From Streptomyces sp. WM6378 (GTDB taxonomy: Bacteria; Actinomycetota; Actinomycetes; Streptomycetales; Streptomycetaceae), in the NCBI RefSeq assembly GCF_001279695.1, contig NZ_LGDD01000312.1, forward strand, positions 1-55,496: 55,496 nucleotides of DNA, given 5' to 3'. How positions within the stretch are numbered: position 1 is the stretch's first letter; each line of letters starts with the position of its first letter. Positions 27,931 through 36,636 of the stretch are shown here, piece by piece. A program made the translations under genes and the position numbers. The notes beneath the pieces are model-generated. The model ran no database searches. It was not told the DNA's origin and saw only the letters and a list, made by a program, of their open reading frames with translations.

Positions 27931-29237
27931 CCGAGAACCTCGTCGTGGAGCTGGCCGAGCGCCTGGCCGATCCGGCGTCGCTGGCCGCGCGGGTGGCCGC
28001 CGCCGAAACCCCCGAGCTGGCCAGGACCCGCTCCCTGTGGCACGCCCAGTCCCTCGCGGACGGCCATGCCGGCGTGGGGCTGCTCTTCGCGGCGCTGGCC
28101 CACGGCGAGCCCGGGTACGCCAAGGTCGCGCACGCCCATCTGTCGGCGGCGGTCACCGGGGCACGCAGGCCTCTGCGGGAGGGGCTGTACGCGGGGCTGC
28201 CCGCGGTCGCCTTCGCGGCCCGCACCGCCGTCACGCGCCCCGGCGAGTACGGCGGCCTGCTGTCCCAACTGGACGCCCAGACAGCCCTGTTGGCGCGCAA
28301 GCTCGTCGAGGAGGACGCACCCCGGGTCGCGGCGGGGACGGCGGGAGCCTCGATGGCCGGGTACGACGTGGTGGCGGGCCTCTCCGGCCTCGGCCGCCTG
28401 CTGCTGGCGGCGGGGCCCGAACACCGGGGCACCACCGAACTGGTCCTGGCTCACCTCGTCGCACTCACCCGGCCCGTGACCGCCCCGGACGGCGGGCGGG
28501 TGCCGGGCTGGTGGACCGGTGATCCGATCCTGTACAGCGAGCCGGCCGGAATCCCCGGCGGGCACTTCAACGTCGGGCTCGCCCACGGCATCCCGGGTCC
28601 GCTCGCGCTGCTGTCCCTCGCCCACCGCGCGGGCGTGCGGGTACCGGGCCAGGAGCAGGCCATCCGCACCATCGCCGAGTGGCTCCTTGCCCGGCGCAGC
28701 CCGGACGGGGCGGGCTGGCCCAACGTGGTGCCGATGGCGGCCGAGTCCACTGCCGCCGCCGGTGGCCGGCCCGAGCTGGCCGAGGCCCGCACGGGCTGGT
28801 GCTACGGCACGCCCGGGGTGGCCCGCGCCCTCCAGCTGGCCGCGCTTGCGCTGAAGGAGCCCGAATGGAACCGCGAGGCGATCGGCGCGGTCGCCGCGGC
28901 CTGCCGGCCGGGAGGAGTCCCCGCCTTCGGCGATCCCACGCTGTGTCACGGCCTGGCGGGGTTCGCCACGATCGTGTCCCTGATGGCCCGAGAGCCCGGA
29001 GGCGCCGAACTGACCGTGCACGTAGCGGAGTTGACGGAGCGTCTGACATCTGCCGCCGATCCGGCCCATCCGTTCCTCTGGGCCGCGGTCGAACCCGGGC
29101 CCGGGGGCTCCGGCGTCGTGCACCGGCCCGGCTTCCTCGACGGCGCGGCGGGCGCGGCGCTCGCCCTGCACTTCACGACGACTCCGGACGCGCCGCGCGG
29201 CGAACTGCCTTGGGAGGCAGCCCTGTTGCTGTGCTGA
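27927..29237 (+). CDS. lanC: Lanthipeptide cyclase (LanC)
   Basis: This 436-residue zinc enzyme adds cysteine thiols to dehydrated residues to form (methyl)lanthionine rings. The alpha-toroid repeats end in glycine-rich loops such as GHFNVGLAHGIPGPLALLS. The active-site His is His220 in AHGIPG. The zinc ligands are Cys292 (TGWCYGTPG), Cys340 and His341 (LCHGLAG); all are present. Its ATG overlaps the lanB stop (ATGA), so the two are translated together. No LanT transporter or LanP protease follows. The enzyme looks intact. Confidence 0.94.
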   Translation: MTENLVVELAERLADPASLAARVAAAETPELARTRSLWHAQSLADGHAGVGLLFAALAHGEPGYAKVAHAHLSAAVTGARRPLREGLYAGLPAVAFAARTAVTRPGEYGGLLSQLDAQTALLARKLVEEDAPRVAAGTAGASMAGYDVVAGLSGLGRLLLAAGPEHRGTTELVLAHLVALTRPVTAPDGGRVPGWWTGDPILYSEPAGIPGGHFNVGLAHGIPGPLALLSLAHRAGVRVPGQEQAIRTIAEWLLARRSPDGAGWPNVVPMAAESTAAAGGRPELAEARTGWCYGTPGVARALQLAALALKEPEWNREAIGAVAAACRPGGVPAFGDPTLCHGLAGFATIVSLMAREPGGAELTVHVAELTERLTSAADPAHPFLWAAVEPGPGGSGVVHRPGFLDGAAGAALALHFTTTPDAPRGELPWEAALLLC

Positions 29238-29261
29238 CGCGGTGACGCATAGGCCGGTCCC

Positions 29262-29440
29262 CGCGTGCACCAGCCGCGCTGCGTGGCGCGCAACCCCGCC
29301 TCGAAGCGGCTCCGGGCAACGAGCCGCTCCATCAGGGCCGCCATCGAGCGCCGTACCGTGCCGAGGGAGACGCCGATGCGCCGGCTAACGCCGCTGTTCA
29401 TCGTCTCGCCGGCGGCTGCCCACCGAATCATCGACCGGCA
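29262..29440 (-). pseudogene. LuxR-type HTH regulator C-terminal remnant
   Basis: The minus strand encodes MIRWAAAGETMNSGVSRRIG, VSLGTVRRSMAALMERL and ARSRFEAGLRATQRGWC. This is the DNA-binding end of the LuxR-like regulators often found beside lanthipeptide genes in Streptomyces. The preceding sensor region is absent or out of frame. Another protein-like block lies upstream on the same strand at about 29490-29690 (FRAHLRTQFRHAAHHGSFPL), whose family I do not recognise. The regulator is judged broken. Confidence 0.7.
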
Positions 29441-29695
29441 CAGCCCGCTCCTGGCCTTGCTCCGCGGCCAGCGGGAGGCCGACGACTTGCTGGTGCAGGG
29501 TGGCGAGGGAAGCGGCGAGGTGCCCCTGGCCGGTGGCGGTGGATCGAGGCGGGGTTTCGCCGGTGACGGCGAGGGCGTGTCGCCAGTAGCGCAGCGGGAA
29601 CGAGCCGTGGTGCGCTGCGTGGCGGAACTGGGTGCGGAGGTGTGCACGGAACGCCGGGGTGTCGTCGTGGCCGCTGATGTCTCGCGCCGGCCTTT

Positions 29696-30526
29696 GCCAC
29701 GAGCGAATTCCCGCTGCCCGGCGGGCCGGGCGCCGACGACCTGGGGCCGGACGGCAACCTCGCTGCGGGCCGGGCGCTGCTGGCGCGGGCCGGAACGCTC
29801 CAGGAAGAGGTCCTGACGCGGCTGCGCACCCGGCTCGGGCTGCCCGCCGCCGTGGGGCCGATGGAGGCAGAAAGGATCCGGCCGGTCTTCCACGGCTTCA
29901 GTCCGTTGGTGGTGCCGCGCCCGGCGGACTGGCCGTCCGAGGTCGAGGTGACGGGGTACTGGTGGCCTGCCCAGCCGCGAGGTTGGCGGCCCCCGGCCGA
30001 GCTTGTCGACTTCCTCCAGGCCGGTCCGCCCCCGGTGTTCATCGGGTTCGGCAGCATGGCACCGGGCCAGGGGGCACGCCTGGGCGAGCTGGTGGCGGCG
30101 GCAGTGGCTGGGGCGGGTGTGCGCGCGGTGGTGCAGGCGGGGTGGGCCGGCCTGAGCGCGGTCGGCGATGACGTCCTGCCGATCGGTGACCTCCCGCACG
30201 ACTGGCTGTTCGCTCGCACGGCCGCCGTCGTGCACCACGCCGGGGCGGGCACCACCGCGGCCGGACTGCGCGCCGGGGTGCCCGCCGTGCCCGTACCCGT
30301 GATGGCCGACCAGCCGTTCTGGGCGGCCCGGCTGCACCGGCTCGGAGTCGCCCCGCGGCCGCTGCCGTTCCACGAGCTCACCGCCGAAGCCCTCGCCGAG
30401 GCGATCACAGCGTGCGTGGCCGATCCGGCCCACCGGCAGCGAGCGGTCGAACTCGCGCGCCGCATCGCCACGGAGGACGGCGCCGCCGCGGTACTGGCCC
30501 GCATCGGCATCGCGTGCGACGGATGA
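29696..30526 (+). pseudogene. Glycosyltransferase (GT1/MGT-type) C-terminal part
   Basis: Continuous sequence from about 29696 matches the second half of bacterial GT1 enzymes: RPVFHGFSPLVVPRPADWPS, EVTGYWWPAQ, PPPVFIGFGSMAPGQ, and the donor-binding signature VVHHAGAGTTAAGLRAGVPA followed by VPVPVMADQPFWAARL. The N-terminal acceptor-binding domain is missing: no start or family sequence lies upstream, only the remnant area next to lanC. A shorter product from an ATG near 29860 could be made but would lack half the fold. It may once have decorated the lanthipeptide; this is a guess from position. Confidence 0.75.
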
Positions 30527-30627
30527 GACCGAGAACGCGAAGAGCAGCAACGCATGGAGCACTGTGCCCAAGGGAGAAGGACGCGCGCACGTGGACGGGC
30601 CACGGTGCACGCCGGGGCGGCGGTGGT

Positions 30628-30654
30628 TGTCACATGCGTGGACCGGGCGGTGTC
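30628..30654 (+). promoter_or_regulatory. Candidate ECF41-type promoter
   Basis: TGTCACA (30628-30634), a 16-bp spacer and TGTC (30651-30654) closely match the recalled ECF41 consensus TGTCACA-N16-CGTC, 48 bp before the ATG of the gene upstream of the ECF41 factor. Autoregulation of this kind is usual for the family. One base of the -10 element differs. Confidence 0.6.
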
Positions 30655-30701
30655 TTCATGCCGAACAGCCCCACCAGGGGCGCATGGAAAGGAGAGACAG
30701 C

Positions 30702-31274
30702 ATGACGCTGCGCCTACCGAAGGCCGAGCTCCCCGCCGAGCTCAAGGAGAACATGATCAAGCAGTTGGGCGTCGTGCCCGAGAACGTCGAGGTGCTGTGG
30801 CACAGCCCCCGAGTGACCCAGGACAACCTGGAGTTCGGAGCCAAGGTGGGCGCGTGGGACGCGGTCGACCCGGGCCTGAAGTCGTTCGCGCACATGGCCG
30901 TCGCGTCGCTGGTCGGCTGCAGTTGGTGCCTGGACGTCGGCTATTTCCAGGCGCAGAACGAGAACCTGGACCTGACCAAGGCGAGCCAGGTGCCGCGGTG
31001 GCGGGAGGCTGACGTGTTCACTGCGCTGGAGCGCGACGTCATGGGGTACGCCGAGGCGATGACCAACACCCCGCCGACCGTCACCGACGAGCAGTACGCC
31101 GCCCTGCTTGAGCGGCTCGGGCTGCCGGCCATGGTGGAGCTCACCTCGTTCATCGCCTACGTCAACCTGGCGACCAGGGCCAACGTGGCGAACGGGGTCA
31201 CCTCGCAGGGCTTCTCCGACGCCTGCGAGATCCCGCTGGCCGACCGCCCGGCGACGAACGGCTCCACGGCATGA
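30702..31274 (+). CDS. Carboxymuconolactone decarboxylase/AhpD-like protein
   Basis: This 190-residue all-helical CMD-family protein carries the redox motif CSWC (HMAVASLVGCSWCLDVGYFQ). The His that follows the CxxC by four residues in AhpD peroxidases is Gly here, so classical AhpD chemistry is uncertain. CMD proteins are the commonest partners of ECF41 sigma factors, whose gene follows with a 4-bp overlap. GGAG about eight bases upstream supports the ATG at 30702. A role in handling an oxidised or stress-related metabolite is likely but unproven. Confidence 0.9.
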   Translation: MTLRLPKAELPAELKENMIKQLGVVPENVEVLWHSPRVTQDNLEFGAKVGAWDAVDPGLKSFAHMAVASLVGCSWCLDVGYFQAQNENLDLTKASQVPRWREADVFTALERDVMGYAEAMTNTPPTVTDEQYAALLERLGLPAMVELTSFIAYVNLATRANVANGVTSQGFSDACEIPLADRPATNGSTA

Positions 31275-32131
31275 CCGTGGAGCCGTTCGTCGCCCACCGC
31301 AGCCTGCTGTTCACCGTCGCCTACGAGATGCTCGGCTCCGCGGCCGACGCGGAGGACGTACTGCAGGAGACCTGGCTGAGGTGGGCCGACGTCGACCGGT
31401 CACAGGTCCACGAGCCGCGGGCGTACCTCGTCCGGGCCGTCACCCGGCAGGCACTCAACCGCATACGCACACTCTCCCGCCGCCGCGAGGACTATGTGGG
31501 CGAGTGGCTGCCGGAACCCCTGCTGACCCACCCCGACGTCGCCGACGACGTCGAACTCTCGGAAAGCGTCTCCATCGCGATGCTGACCGTCCTGGAAACG
31601 CTCGGCCCCACGGAGCGGGCCGTGTTCGTGCTCCGCGAGGTCTTCGACGTCCCGTACGACGAGGTCGCCGAGGCCGTGGGCAAGACCCCCGCCGCGGTTC
31701 GGCAGATCGCCCGGCGGGCCCGGAACCACATCGCCGCTCGGCAGTCACGCGTCAGCGTGAGCCGGTCGGAGCACAACGCCGTGGTGGCCCGGTTCGTCAC
31801 CGCGCTGCACACCGGGCGCATCCAGGACCTGATGGAGATCATGGCGCCGGACGTGGTCTTCATCGCTGACGGCGGCGGGCTTGCCGGCGCCGCACTGGTC
31901 CCCATCCACGGGGCCGGCCTCGTGGCGACGATGCTCGCCGGCACCGACCGGGCCGCCTTCGAGACCACGGCGGTGTGGCTCAACGGCGCCCTGGCGATCC
32001 GGATCGAATCCGACAGCGGGCAGGCCGCGGTCAGCCTCGTGGTCGAGAACGGATGCATCACCCGGATCTATGCGACATCGAACCCGGAGAAGCTGACGCG
32101 ACTCGACAAACCCGCCGACCTCACCAGGTAG
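31271..32131 (+). CDS. ECF41-type RNA polymerase sigma factor with SnoaL-like C-terminal domain
   Basis: This 286-residue protein has sigma2 at residues 5-70 (FTVAYEMLGSAADAEDVLQE) and sigma4 at about 105-160 (ERAVFVLREVFDVPYDEVAE), then a SnoaL/NTF2-like extension from about 175. The linker shows EWLPEPL, and the extension DGGGLAGAA, both diagnostic for ECF41. In this family the extension itself replaces an anti-sigma factor and tunes activity. The ATG overlaps the stop of the CMD gene, so the pair is cotranscribed, probably from the ECF41-like promoter at 30628. Confidence 0.94.
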   Translation: MTVEPFVAHRSLLFTVAYEMLGSAADAEDVLQETWLRWADVDRSQVHEPRAYLVRAVTRQALNRIRTLSRRREDYVGEWLPEPLLTHPDVADDVELSESVSIAMLTVLETLGPTERAVFVLREVFDVPYDEVAEAVGKTPAAVRQIARRARNHIAARQSRVSVSRSEHNAVVARFVTALHTGRIQDLMEIMAPDVVFIADGGGLAGAALVPIHGAGLVATMLAGTDRAAFETTAVWLNGALAIRIESDSGQAAVSLVVENGCITRIYATSNPEKLTRLDKPADLTR

Positions 32132-32309
32132 ACCGAGGCGCGGGTGTTCCGGGCACGACGCACCCGGAACACCCGCGCCGCGGCGGCTTCAGTGGAGGAC
32201 CATCACTGGCCGCAAGGAGAAGTCACGGGCCTATCCCGAGGCGATCGGAGCTGACCGGACGCCCTGCCCGGGGCAGGCAACGTACGCCTCCAAACCTCAA
32301 CTGGCATGT

Positions 32310-32630
32310 GGATGCTGCGAGTTGCTGTTCGGCGTCCGGCCCGGGCGGCTGGCTGGTGGCCGACCGGCGCCCCGGTCTGGTCGCCACGGTCGTCACCTTC
32401 GAGCCGATGGGGCCGCCGTTCGCATCGACACCGGGCATCGGAACGCCGGCCTGGGGGCTGACCGCTGCCCCGGTCGCCTACGACCTGCCTCGCGTCACCC
32501 CTGCCGAGGCCCGCGCGGCCGAACCTGCCTCGCTGCGCATGCCGGCTCTGGCCCTGCCGGTGGCGGTGGTCACCGGTGAGACAGCGGTGCTCGCGACGTA
32601 CGCGCCCACCGTCGACGCCCAGCCCCGCTT
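32310..32630 (+). pseudogene. Alpha/beta hydrolase remnant
   Basis: One frame reads SASGPGGWLVADRRPGLVAT, VVTFEPMGPPFASTPGIGTP, AWGLTAAPVAYDLPRVTPAE and LPVAVVTGETAVLATYAPT. This is the nucleophile elbow and following strands of an esterase-like alpha/beta hydrolase. The N-terminal third and the final His segment are missing, and there is no start. It is a relic upstream of the serine hydrolase gene. Confidence 0.65.
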
Positions 32631-32683
32631 CGCCGCGCCGCAGCCAACCCCCGTGCAAACAGGGGGGTTACCTCCCCTTGAGA

Positions 32684-32698
32684 GGGTGCCCTGCACCC
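32684..32698. promoter_or_regulatory. Short palindrome upstream of the serine hydrolase gene
   Basis: GGGTGC and GCACCC pair exactly around CCT, 70-86 bp before the ATG at 32770. A TTGAGA lies immediately upstream, so the palindrome may overlap a promoter spacer and act as an operator. Confidence 0.3.
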
Positions 32699-32769
32699 GT
32701 GGCCTTTCCTGCGGGCGCGAGAACACTGGCACTTGTCCAGCTGAGCACCACAGGGAGAGGCCAACCGCA

Positions 32770-34056
32770 ATGACCGAGTACGTACCGCAGCGGCGTCGCC
32801 GCCGTCCGGTGGCGTTGGCCTTGGCACTGGCCGCCGTCCTCGTCGCGTCGACGGCAGCCGGCGCGACGGCCGCCGCGGCCATCAACCCCGAGCCGACGGC
32901 CCGCGGCCACGCGGAGGCGACCGCCAGAACTCGCCTGGCCGAGGCGGTCCAGCGGGCCGTGGACACCGGCGCGCCAGGCGTGATCATTCGGGTCGACGAC
33001 GGACGCGGGCACCCGGTCGCGCTCGCCCGGCAGGCGCCTTGGACCAGGGCCAACGACAAGATCGCGGCGACGAGCGCGTTCCGCATGGGGTCCAACTCCA
33101 AGACGATGGTCGCCACGCTGGTCCTGCAACTGGTCGCCGAACACCGCCTCGCGCTGAGCGACCCGTTGGACAAATGGCTGCCCGGCCTGGTCCCCGACGG
33201 GTCGGCGATCACCCTGAAGATGCTCCTCAACCACACCAGCGGATTGTTCAACTACCTCGACGACCCGGCTGTCCTGGCGGCATTCGTCGGCCAGGACACC
33301 CGCCAGTGGACCCCGCGCGAACTGCTCGCCGCAGGAGTCGGAAACCCTCCGCTGTTCGCGCCGGGTGCGCGGTTCTCGTACAGCAACACCAACTACATCG
33401 CTCTCGGCCTCGTCCTCGAAAAGGTCACCGGGCAGAGCCTGGCCGTACTGATCGAGCAGCGGATCGCCCAGCCCCTGGGCCTCACGCACACCTACCTGGC
33501 CGTCGGGGAGCACCGGGACGCTCGACTCACCCGCGGTTACGAACCCGACGCCGCTCACCTCGCCCCGTACCTGCCTCCGGGCACCCCGCCCGGCACCGCG
33601 TTCGCGGGCACCCCTCGCGGTGAGCACGTCGACACCACGTGGAACAACACGAGCACACTGTGGGCGGCGGGCGCGGTGGTGTCCACCGCCGCCGACTGGG
33701 CCCGCTTCGACGCTGCCCTCATGTCCGGGAAGCTGCTGCCCCGGGCCCAGTTGGACCAGATGCGCACCACCGTGCCCGAGGACCCCGAGGCGCCGGACGG
33801 CAACGGTTACGGACTCGGCCTGCGCAGAGTCGTCTTCCCGTGCGGCACCGTGTGGGGCCACGACGGGCAGGCCGCCGGGTACTCCAGCGAGACCTACACC
33901 GACACCACCGGCCGACGCAGCGTCTCCGTGCTCACCTCCACCATCTTCGGCATCGCCCCGCCGAAGGCCGCCGCCGCGCACCAGGCACTGGTGAACACCG
34001 CGGTATGCGCGATGCTCAACAAGCCCACCCCGCCGACGACTTCGCCGGCCGGCTGA
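32770..34056 (+). CDS. Secreted beta-lactamase-fold serine hydrolase (D-alanyl-D-alanine carboxypeptidase type)
   Basis: This 428-residue protein has a basic start and signal peptide (residues 1 to about 37, RRRPVALALALAAVLVAST), so it acts outside the membrane. The catalytic SxxK is SNSK in FRMGSNSKTMVATLVLQLVA. The second motif YSN is in FSYSNTNYIALGLVLEKVTG, and the third position is seen at WGHDGQAAGYSSETYTD. It is in the class C/R61 carboxypeptidase group; the substrate may be a peptide or ester rather than a beta-lactam. GGGAGAGG lies eight bases upstream. A broken relative lies at 19480-20351. Confidence 0.92.
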   Translation: MTEYVPQRRRRRPVALALALAAVLVASTAAGATAAAAINPEPTARGHAEATARTRLAEAVQRAVDTGAPGVIIRVDDGRGHPVALARQAPWTRANDKIAATSAFRMGSNSKTMVATLVLQLVAEHRLALSDPLDKWLPGLVPDGSAITLKMLLNHTSGLFNYLDDPAVLAAFVGQDTRQWTPRELLAAGVGNPPLFAPGARFSYSNTNYIALGLVLEKVTGQSLAVLIEQRIAQPLGLTHTYLAVGEHRDARLTRGYEPDAAHLAPYLPPGTPPGTAFAGTPRGEHVDTTWNNTSTLWAAGAVVSTAADWARFDAALMSGKLLPRAQLDQMRTTVPEDPEAPDGNGYGLGLRRVVFPCGTVWGHDGQAAGYSSETYTDTTGRRSVSVLTSTIFGIAPPKAAAAHQALVNTAVCAMLNKPTPPTTSPAG

Positions 34057-34128
34057 CCCAGCGATACGCCCCCGGAGCCGGGCGGGCCGGGACGATGCGG
34101 TGCCGGCGGCCGGTGCGCGGCCGGGAAG

Positions 34129-34542
34129 TCACCAGCGGGTGATGCCCATCGTTCGCGCTGCGTCGTGGATGGCGATGTAGTGGTAGGGCGTCATGCCCGA
34201 CTGCTTCCTGGGGGCGTTGCGGTCGTTGTGCCGGAATTCGTCGCGTGCACAGGCCAGGAGGCTGGTGCCGTACCGGACCGGTACGGAGGTGACGCCGTGG
34301 GCGGGATGGGACTTGGCCGCGGTCTGGCTGCCGGCCACGGCCAGGATGCTCCGGGCCTGGTTGTACGCGCCGGCGCCGATCCGGGCCGGGTCGGCCGGCC
34401 CCCTGGGGGCGAGCGTGTCAAAGCACGGCACCTTCGTCGGCTGGTCGGCCTGGGAGTTGGAGGCGACGGCCGGGGAGACGGCCACGGCGAGGGCCGCGGC
34501 TGCTACGGCGCCGGCCAGCGTGGTACGCAGAGCGTGCTTCAT
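34129..34542 (-). CDS. Small secreted protein of unknown function
   Basis: The protein has 137 residues with a Sec signal peptide (MKHALRTTLAGAVAAAALAV to about VASNS). The mature part has two cysteines (VPCFDTL, LLACARDEF) that can form one disulfide, and ends YHYIAIHDAARTMGITRW. I do not recognise the family. GAGGAC lies nine bases before the ATG at 34542. It is divergent from an XRE/MmyB regulator 240 bp away. Confidence 0.75.
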   Translation of the reverse strand: MKHALRTTLAGAVAAAALAVAVSPAVASNSQADQPTKVPCFDTLAPRGPADPARIGAGAYNQARSILAVAGSQTAAKSHPAHGVTSVPVRYGTSLLACARDEFRHNDRNAPRKQSGMTPYHYIAIHDAARTMGITRW

Positions 34543-34781
34543 GATGGTGAGTCCTCGCATTCGTGGATGACGGCGATACGAGTTCGCGAAGGCGGATCGC
34601 CGGTTCGGGCGGCCAGGATGTCGACGGAGTCGCCTGTCGGCACAGCCGTCTCCTCGTCGTCCTGGACATGACCTAAGCCTGCGGGAGCGGCGGGAGCGGG
34701 AAAAGGGACGCGGTTATCCAGGGACCGGCGCTCCCTGGATACGGACTGGATGCGCGTGCGGGTGCGGAGGACCCTGGAGGC

Positions 34782-35612
34782 ATGGACCGAGCCGAACTCG
34801 CCGACTTCCTGCGCCGCGCCCGCACCCGCCTGTCCCCCTGCGACGTGGGCCTGCGCGCGGGACCCCGGCGCCGCACCCCGGGCCTGCGCCGCGAGGAAGT
34901 CGCCCAGCTCACCGGAATGTCCACCGACTACTACACACGCCTGGAACAGCGCCGCGGCTCCCACCCCTCGCGGCAGATGCTCACCGCCCTCGCCCGAGCC
35001 CTGCGCCTCACCGACGTCGAACGCGACCACCTGTTCCACCTCGCGGGCCAGGAACCGCCCCGGCCCGGCGGCTCCTTGGACCACATCCGCCCTGGACTGC
35101 TGCTGATCCTGGACCGGCTGCACGACCTCCCGGCGGCGGTGCTGAGCGACTGGGGCGAGGTCCTCGCGCAGAACACCATGTCGGTGGCCCTGAGCGGCGA
35201 CTACACAGGAGCGAACGTGATCCACCGCTGGTTCACGGCTCCCGACACGCGGTCCCTGACCCCGCCCGAGGACCACCAGGCGCACGGCAGCGCCTTCGTC
35301 GCGAACCTGCGCGCGGTCACCGCCGCCCGCCCCGACGACCCCGGCCCGGCCGCCCTGGTGTCCCAACTCCGCGCGACATCAAGGGAGTTCGAGGAACTCT
35401 GGCAGTCACACAACGTCGTGGCACACCGCCCCTCACCCAAGCGCATCCTGCACCCCGTGGTCGGAGCCCTCGACCTCGACTGCGAAGGACTCCTCTCCGA
35501 CGACCACGGCCAGCGTCTCGTAGTGCACTCGGCACGCCCGGGCACCCAGACCTACGAACGGCTCGAACTGCTCCGGGTCATCGGCCTCCAGGACCTGACC
35601 CCCAGCCCGTAG
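34782..35612 (+). CDS. XRE regulator with MmyB-like ligand-binding domain
   Basis: The protein has 276 residues. An N-terminal helix-turn-helix (about 5-80) contains GPRRRTPGLRREEVAQLTGM and STDYYTRLEQRRGSHPSRQM, the strongly conserved MmyB-family block. The C-terminal domain (about 105-270) is the PAS-like MmyB sensor (AVLSDWGEVLAQNTMSVALS, HPVVGALDLDCEGL), which binds fatty acids in studied members. Such regulators usually control an adjacent divergent short-chain dehydrogenase; here the divergent neighbour is a small secreted protein instead. Confidence 0.92.
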   Translation: MDRAELADFLRRARTRLSPCDVGLRAGPRRRTPGLRREEVAQLTGMSTDYYTRLEQRRGSHPSRQMLTALARALRLTDVERDHLFHLAGQEPPRPGGSLDHIRPGLLLILDRLHDLPAAVLSDWGEVLAQNTMSVALSGDYTGANVIHRWFTAPDTRSLTPPEDHQAHGSAFVANLRAVTAARPDDPGPAALVSQLRATSREFEELWQSHNVVAHRPSPKRILHPVVGALDLDCEGLLSDDHGQRLVVHSARPGTQTYERLELLRVIGLQDLTPSP

Positions 35613-35799
35613 CAGAGACATGTACCGCATCAGACGTACCTGGTGGTGCTATCACGTGAGCACGGCTGTTTCCTGCGGCCCGCAGTTGCTCGATGGAGAC
35701 CCGGCTGATGCCGAAGCGCTCCGTTGACCTGAAGGCAGTCCGCCGCACTGTGGGGCTCCCCAGCTTTCGGCGGGCCCGATTTCAGGGGATTCGGCTCGC

Positions 35800-36160
35800 A
35801 TGACGACCGACGAAAGCAGTTTGGCCGCGTTTCTGCGTTCACGCCGGGAGCGGCTCAAGCCGGAGCAGGTGGGCCTGGCCTCTCATGGCCGGCGGCGCAC
35901 TCCGGGGCTGCGCCGCGGGGAGCTGGCCACGCTCGCCGGGCTGAGCGTCGAGTATCTCGAACGCCTGGAGCAGGGCCGGGACACCAACCCGTCCGGTGCG
36001 GTGCTGACGGCGCTGGCTGACGCGTTGCACCTGTCCGTCGAGGAGAAGCAGCACCTCGCACTCCTGGCGATGAGGCAGCACAGCGCCACGCTCCTTCCCG
36101 CTCCCCCCCGGTCGGCGATGATCCGCGCCCCGGCGTGCGCGACCTCCTGGACGGTTCGTG
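35800..36160 (+). pseudogene. Second XRE/MmyB-type regulator, truncated
   Basis: The first 100 residues are a complete XRE block (SHGRRRTPGLRRGELATLAG, LSVEYLERLEQGRDTNPSGA, LSVEEKQHLALLAMRQHSAT). The next family stretch, the start of the sensor domain, appears in another frame (PGVRDLLDG). After about 36160 no MmyB sequence remains; the following DNA is a lectin-like and an AraC-like relic. It is a truncated paralogue of the regulator 200 bp upstream. A short DNA-binding product of 134 residues could still be made. Confidence 0.7.
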
Positions 36161-36169
36161 CAGCCGGCG

Positions 36170-36345
36170 TTCAGCCGGGACGTCATCGCACCCGGCGAGG
36201 GTGACCTTGCCACGGGAGCCGCGCTCGTCCCGACTGCCCAGACACCAGCCGCTGTTGGCCATGCTCTGGATGCGGACCGCGTTGTCGGACGGGCTGACCT
36301 GGTTTCCCGCAGTGGTGAGCCAGTTCGCGGTCACGGCCGCAGGCT
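36170..36345 (-). pseudogene. Secreted lectin-like protein, C-terminal remnant
   Basis: The minus strand reads AVTANWLTTAGNQVSPSDNA and VRIQSMANSGWCLGSRDERG with TLAGCDD. The QSMANSGWCLGS and VTLAGCD pattern recalls a ricin-type beta-trefoil repeat. No start or signal peptide is present, and it is fused in frame to unrelated sequence on both sides. Confidence 0.4.
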
Positions 36346-36612
36346 CGTCCCACCACCGTGCGCCGGGAACGTCGTCGAGAGGCTGCCCGGGTTGGCGAAG
36401 CCGCACCGCTGGGCGACCTGCCCGATGGTGAGGTCGGTCTCGGTGAGCAGCCGTTGCGCGCGCTCGATGCGCAGCCGGGTGAGAAACCGGTGCGGCGTCT
36501 GTCCGGTGGCGTCCCGGAGCACCCGGATGAAGTGGTGCACGCCCGCGGCGAGTTCGGTGAGCGTCAGCGGATCGGCCAGGCGGTCCCGCATCACCGCGAT
36601 GCCGGCGCGCAC
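36331..36612 (-). pseudogene. AraC-family regulator, DNA-binding domain remnant
   Basis: About 90 codons give RDRLADPLTLTELAAGVHHF, RVLRDATGQTPHRFLTRLRI and LTIGQVAQRCGFANPGSLST, an AraC-type double helix-turn-helix with no sensor domain. The final stretch lacks the usual FRRxxGxxP ending. It lies between other relics and just after the stop of the sterol desaturase-like gene. Confidence 0.6.
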
Positions 36613-36636
36613 GGCACCGCGCTCGACGCAACGGTC

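Noticed and set aside
29265..29816. A 183-residue plus-strand frame between lanC and the glycosyltransferase remnant
   Set aside because: It lies opposite the LuxR-like remnant and shows no protein-like features of its own.
31975..32769. In-frame upstream extension of the secreted serine hydrolase
   Set aside because: It overlaps the sigma factor gene and an alpha/beta hydrolase relic; the signal peptide and ribosome binding site place the start at 32770.
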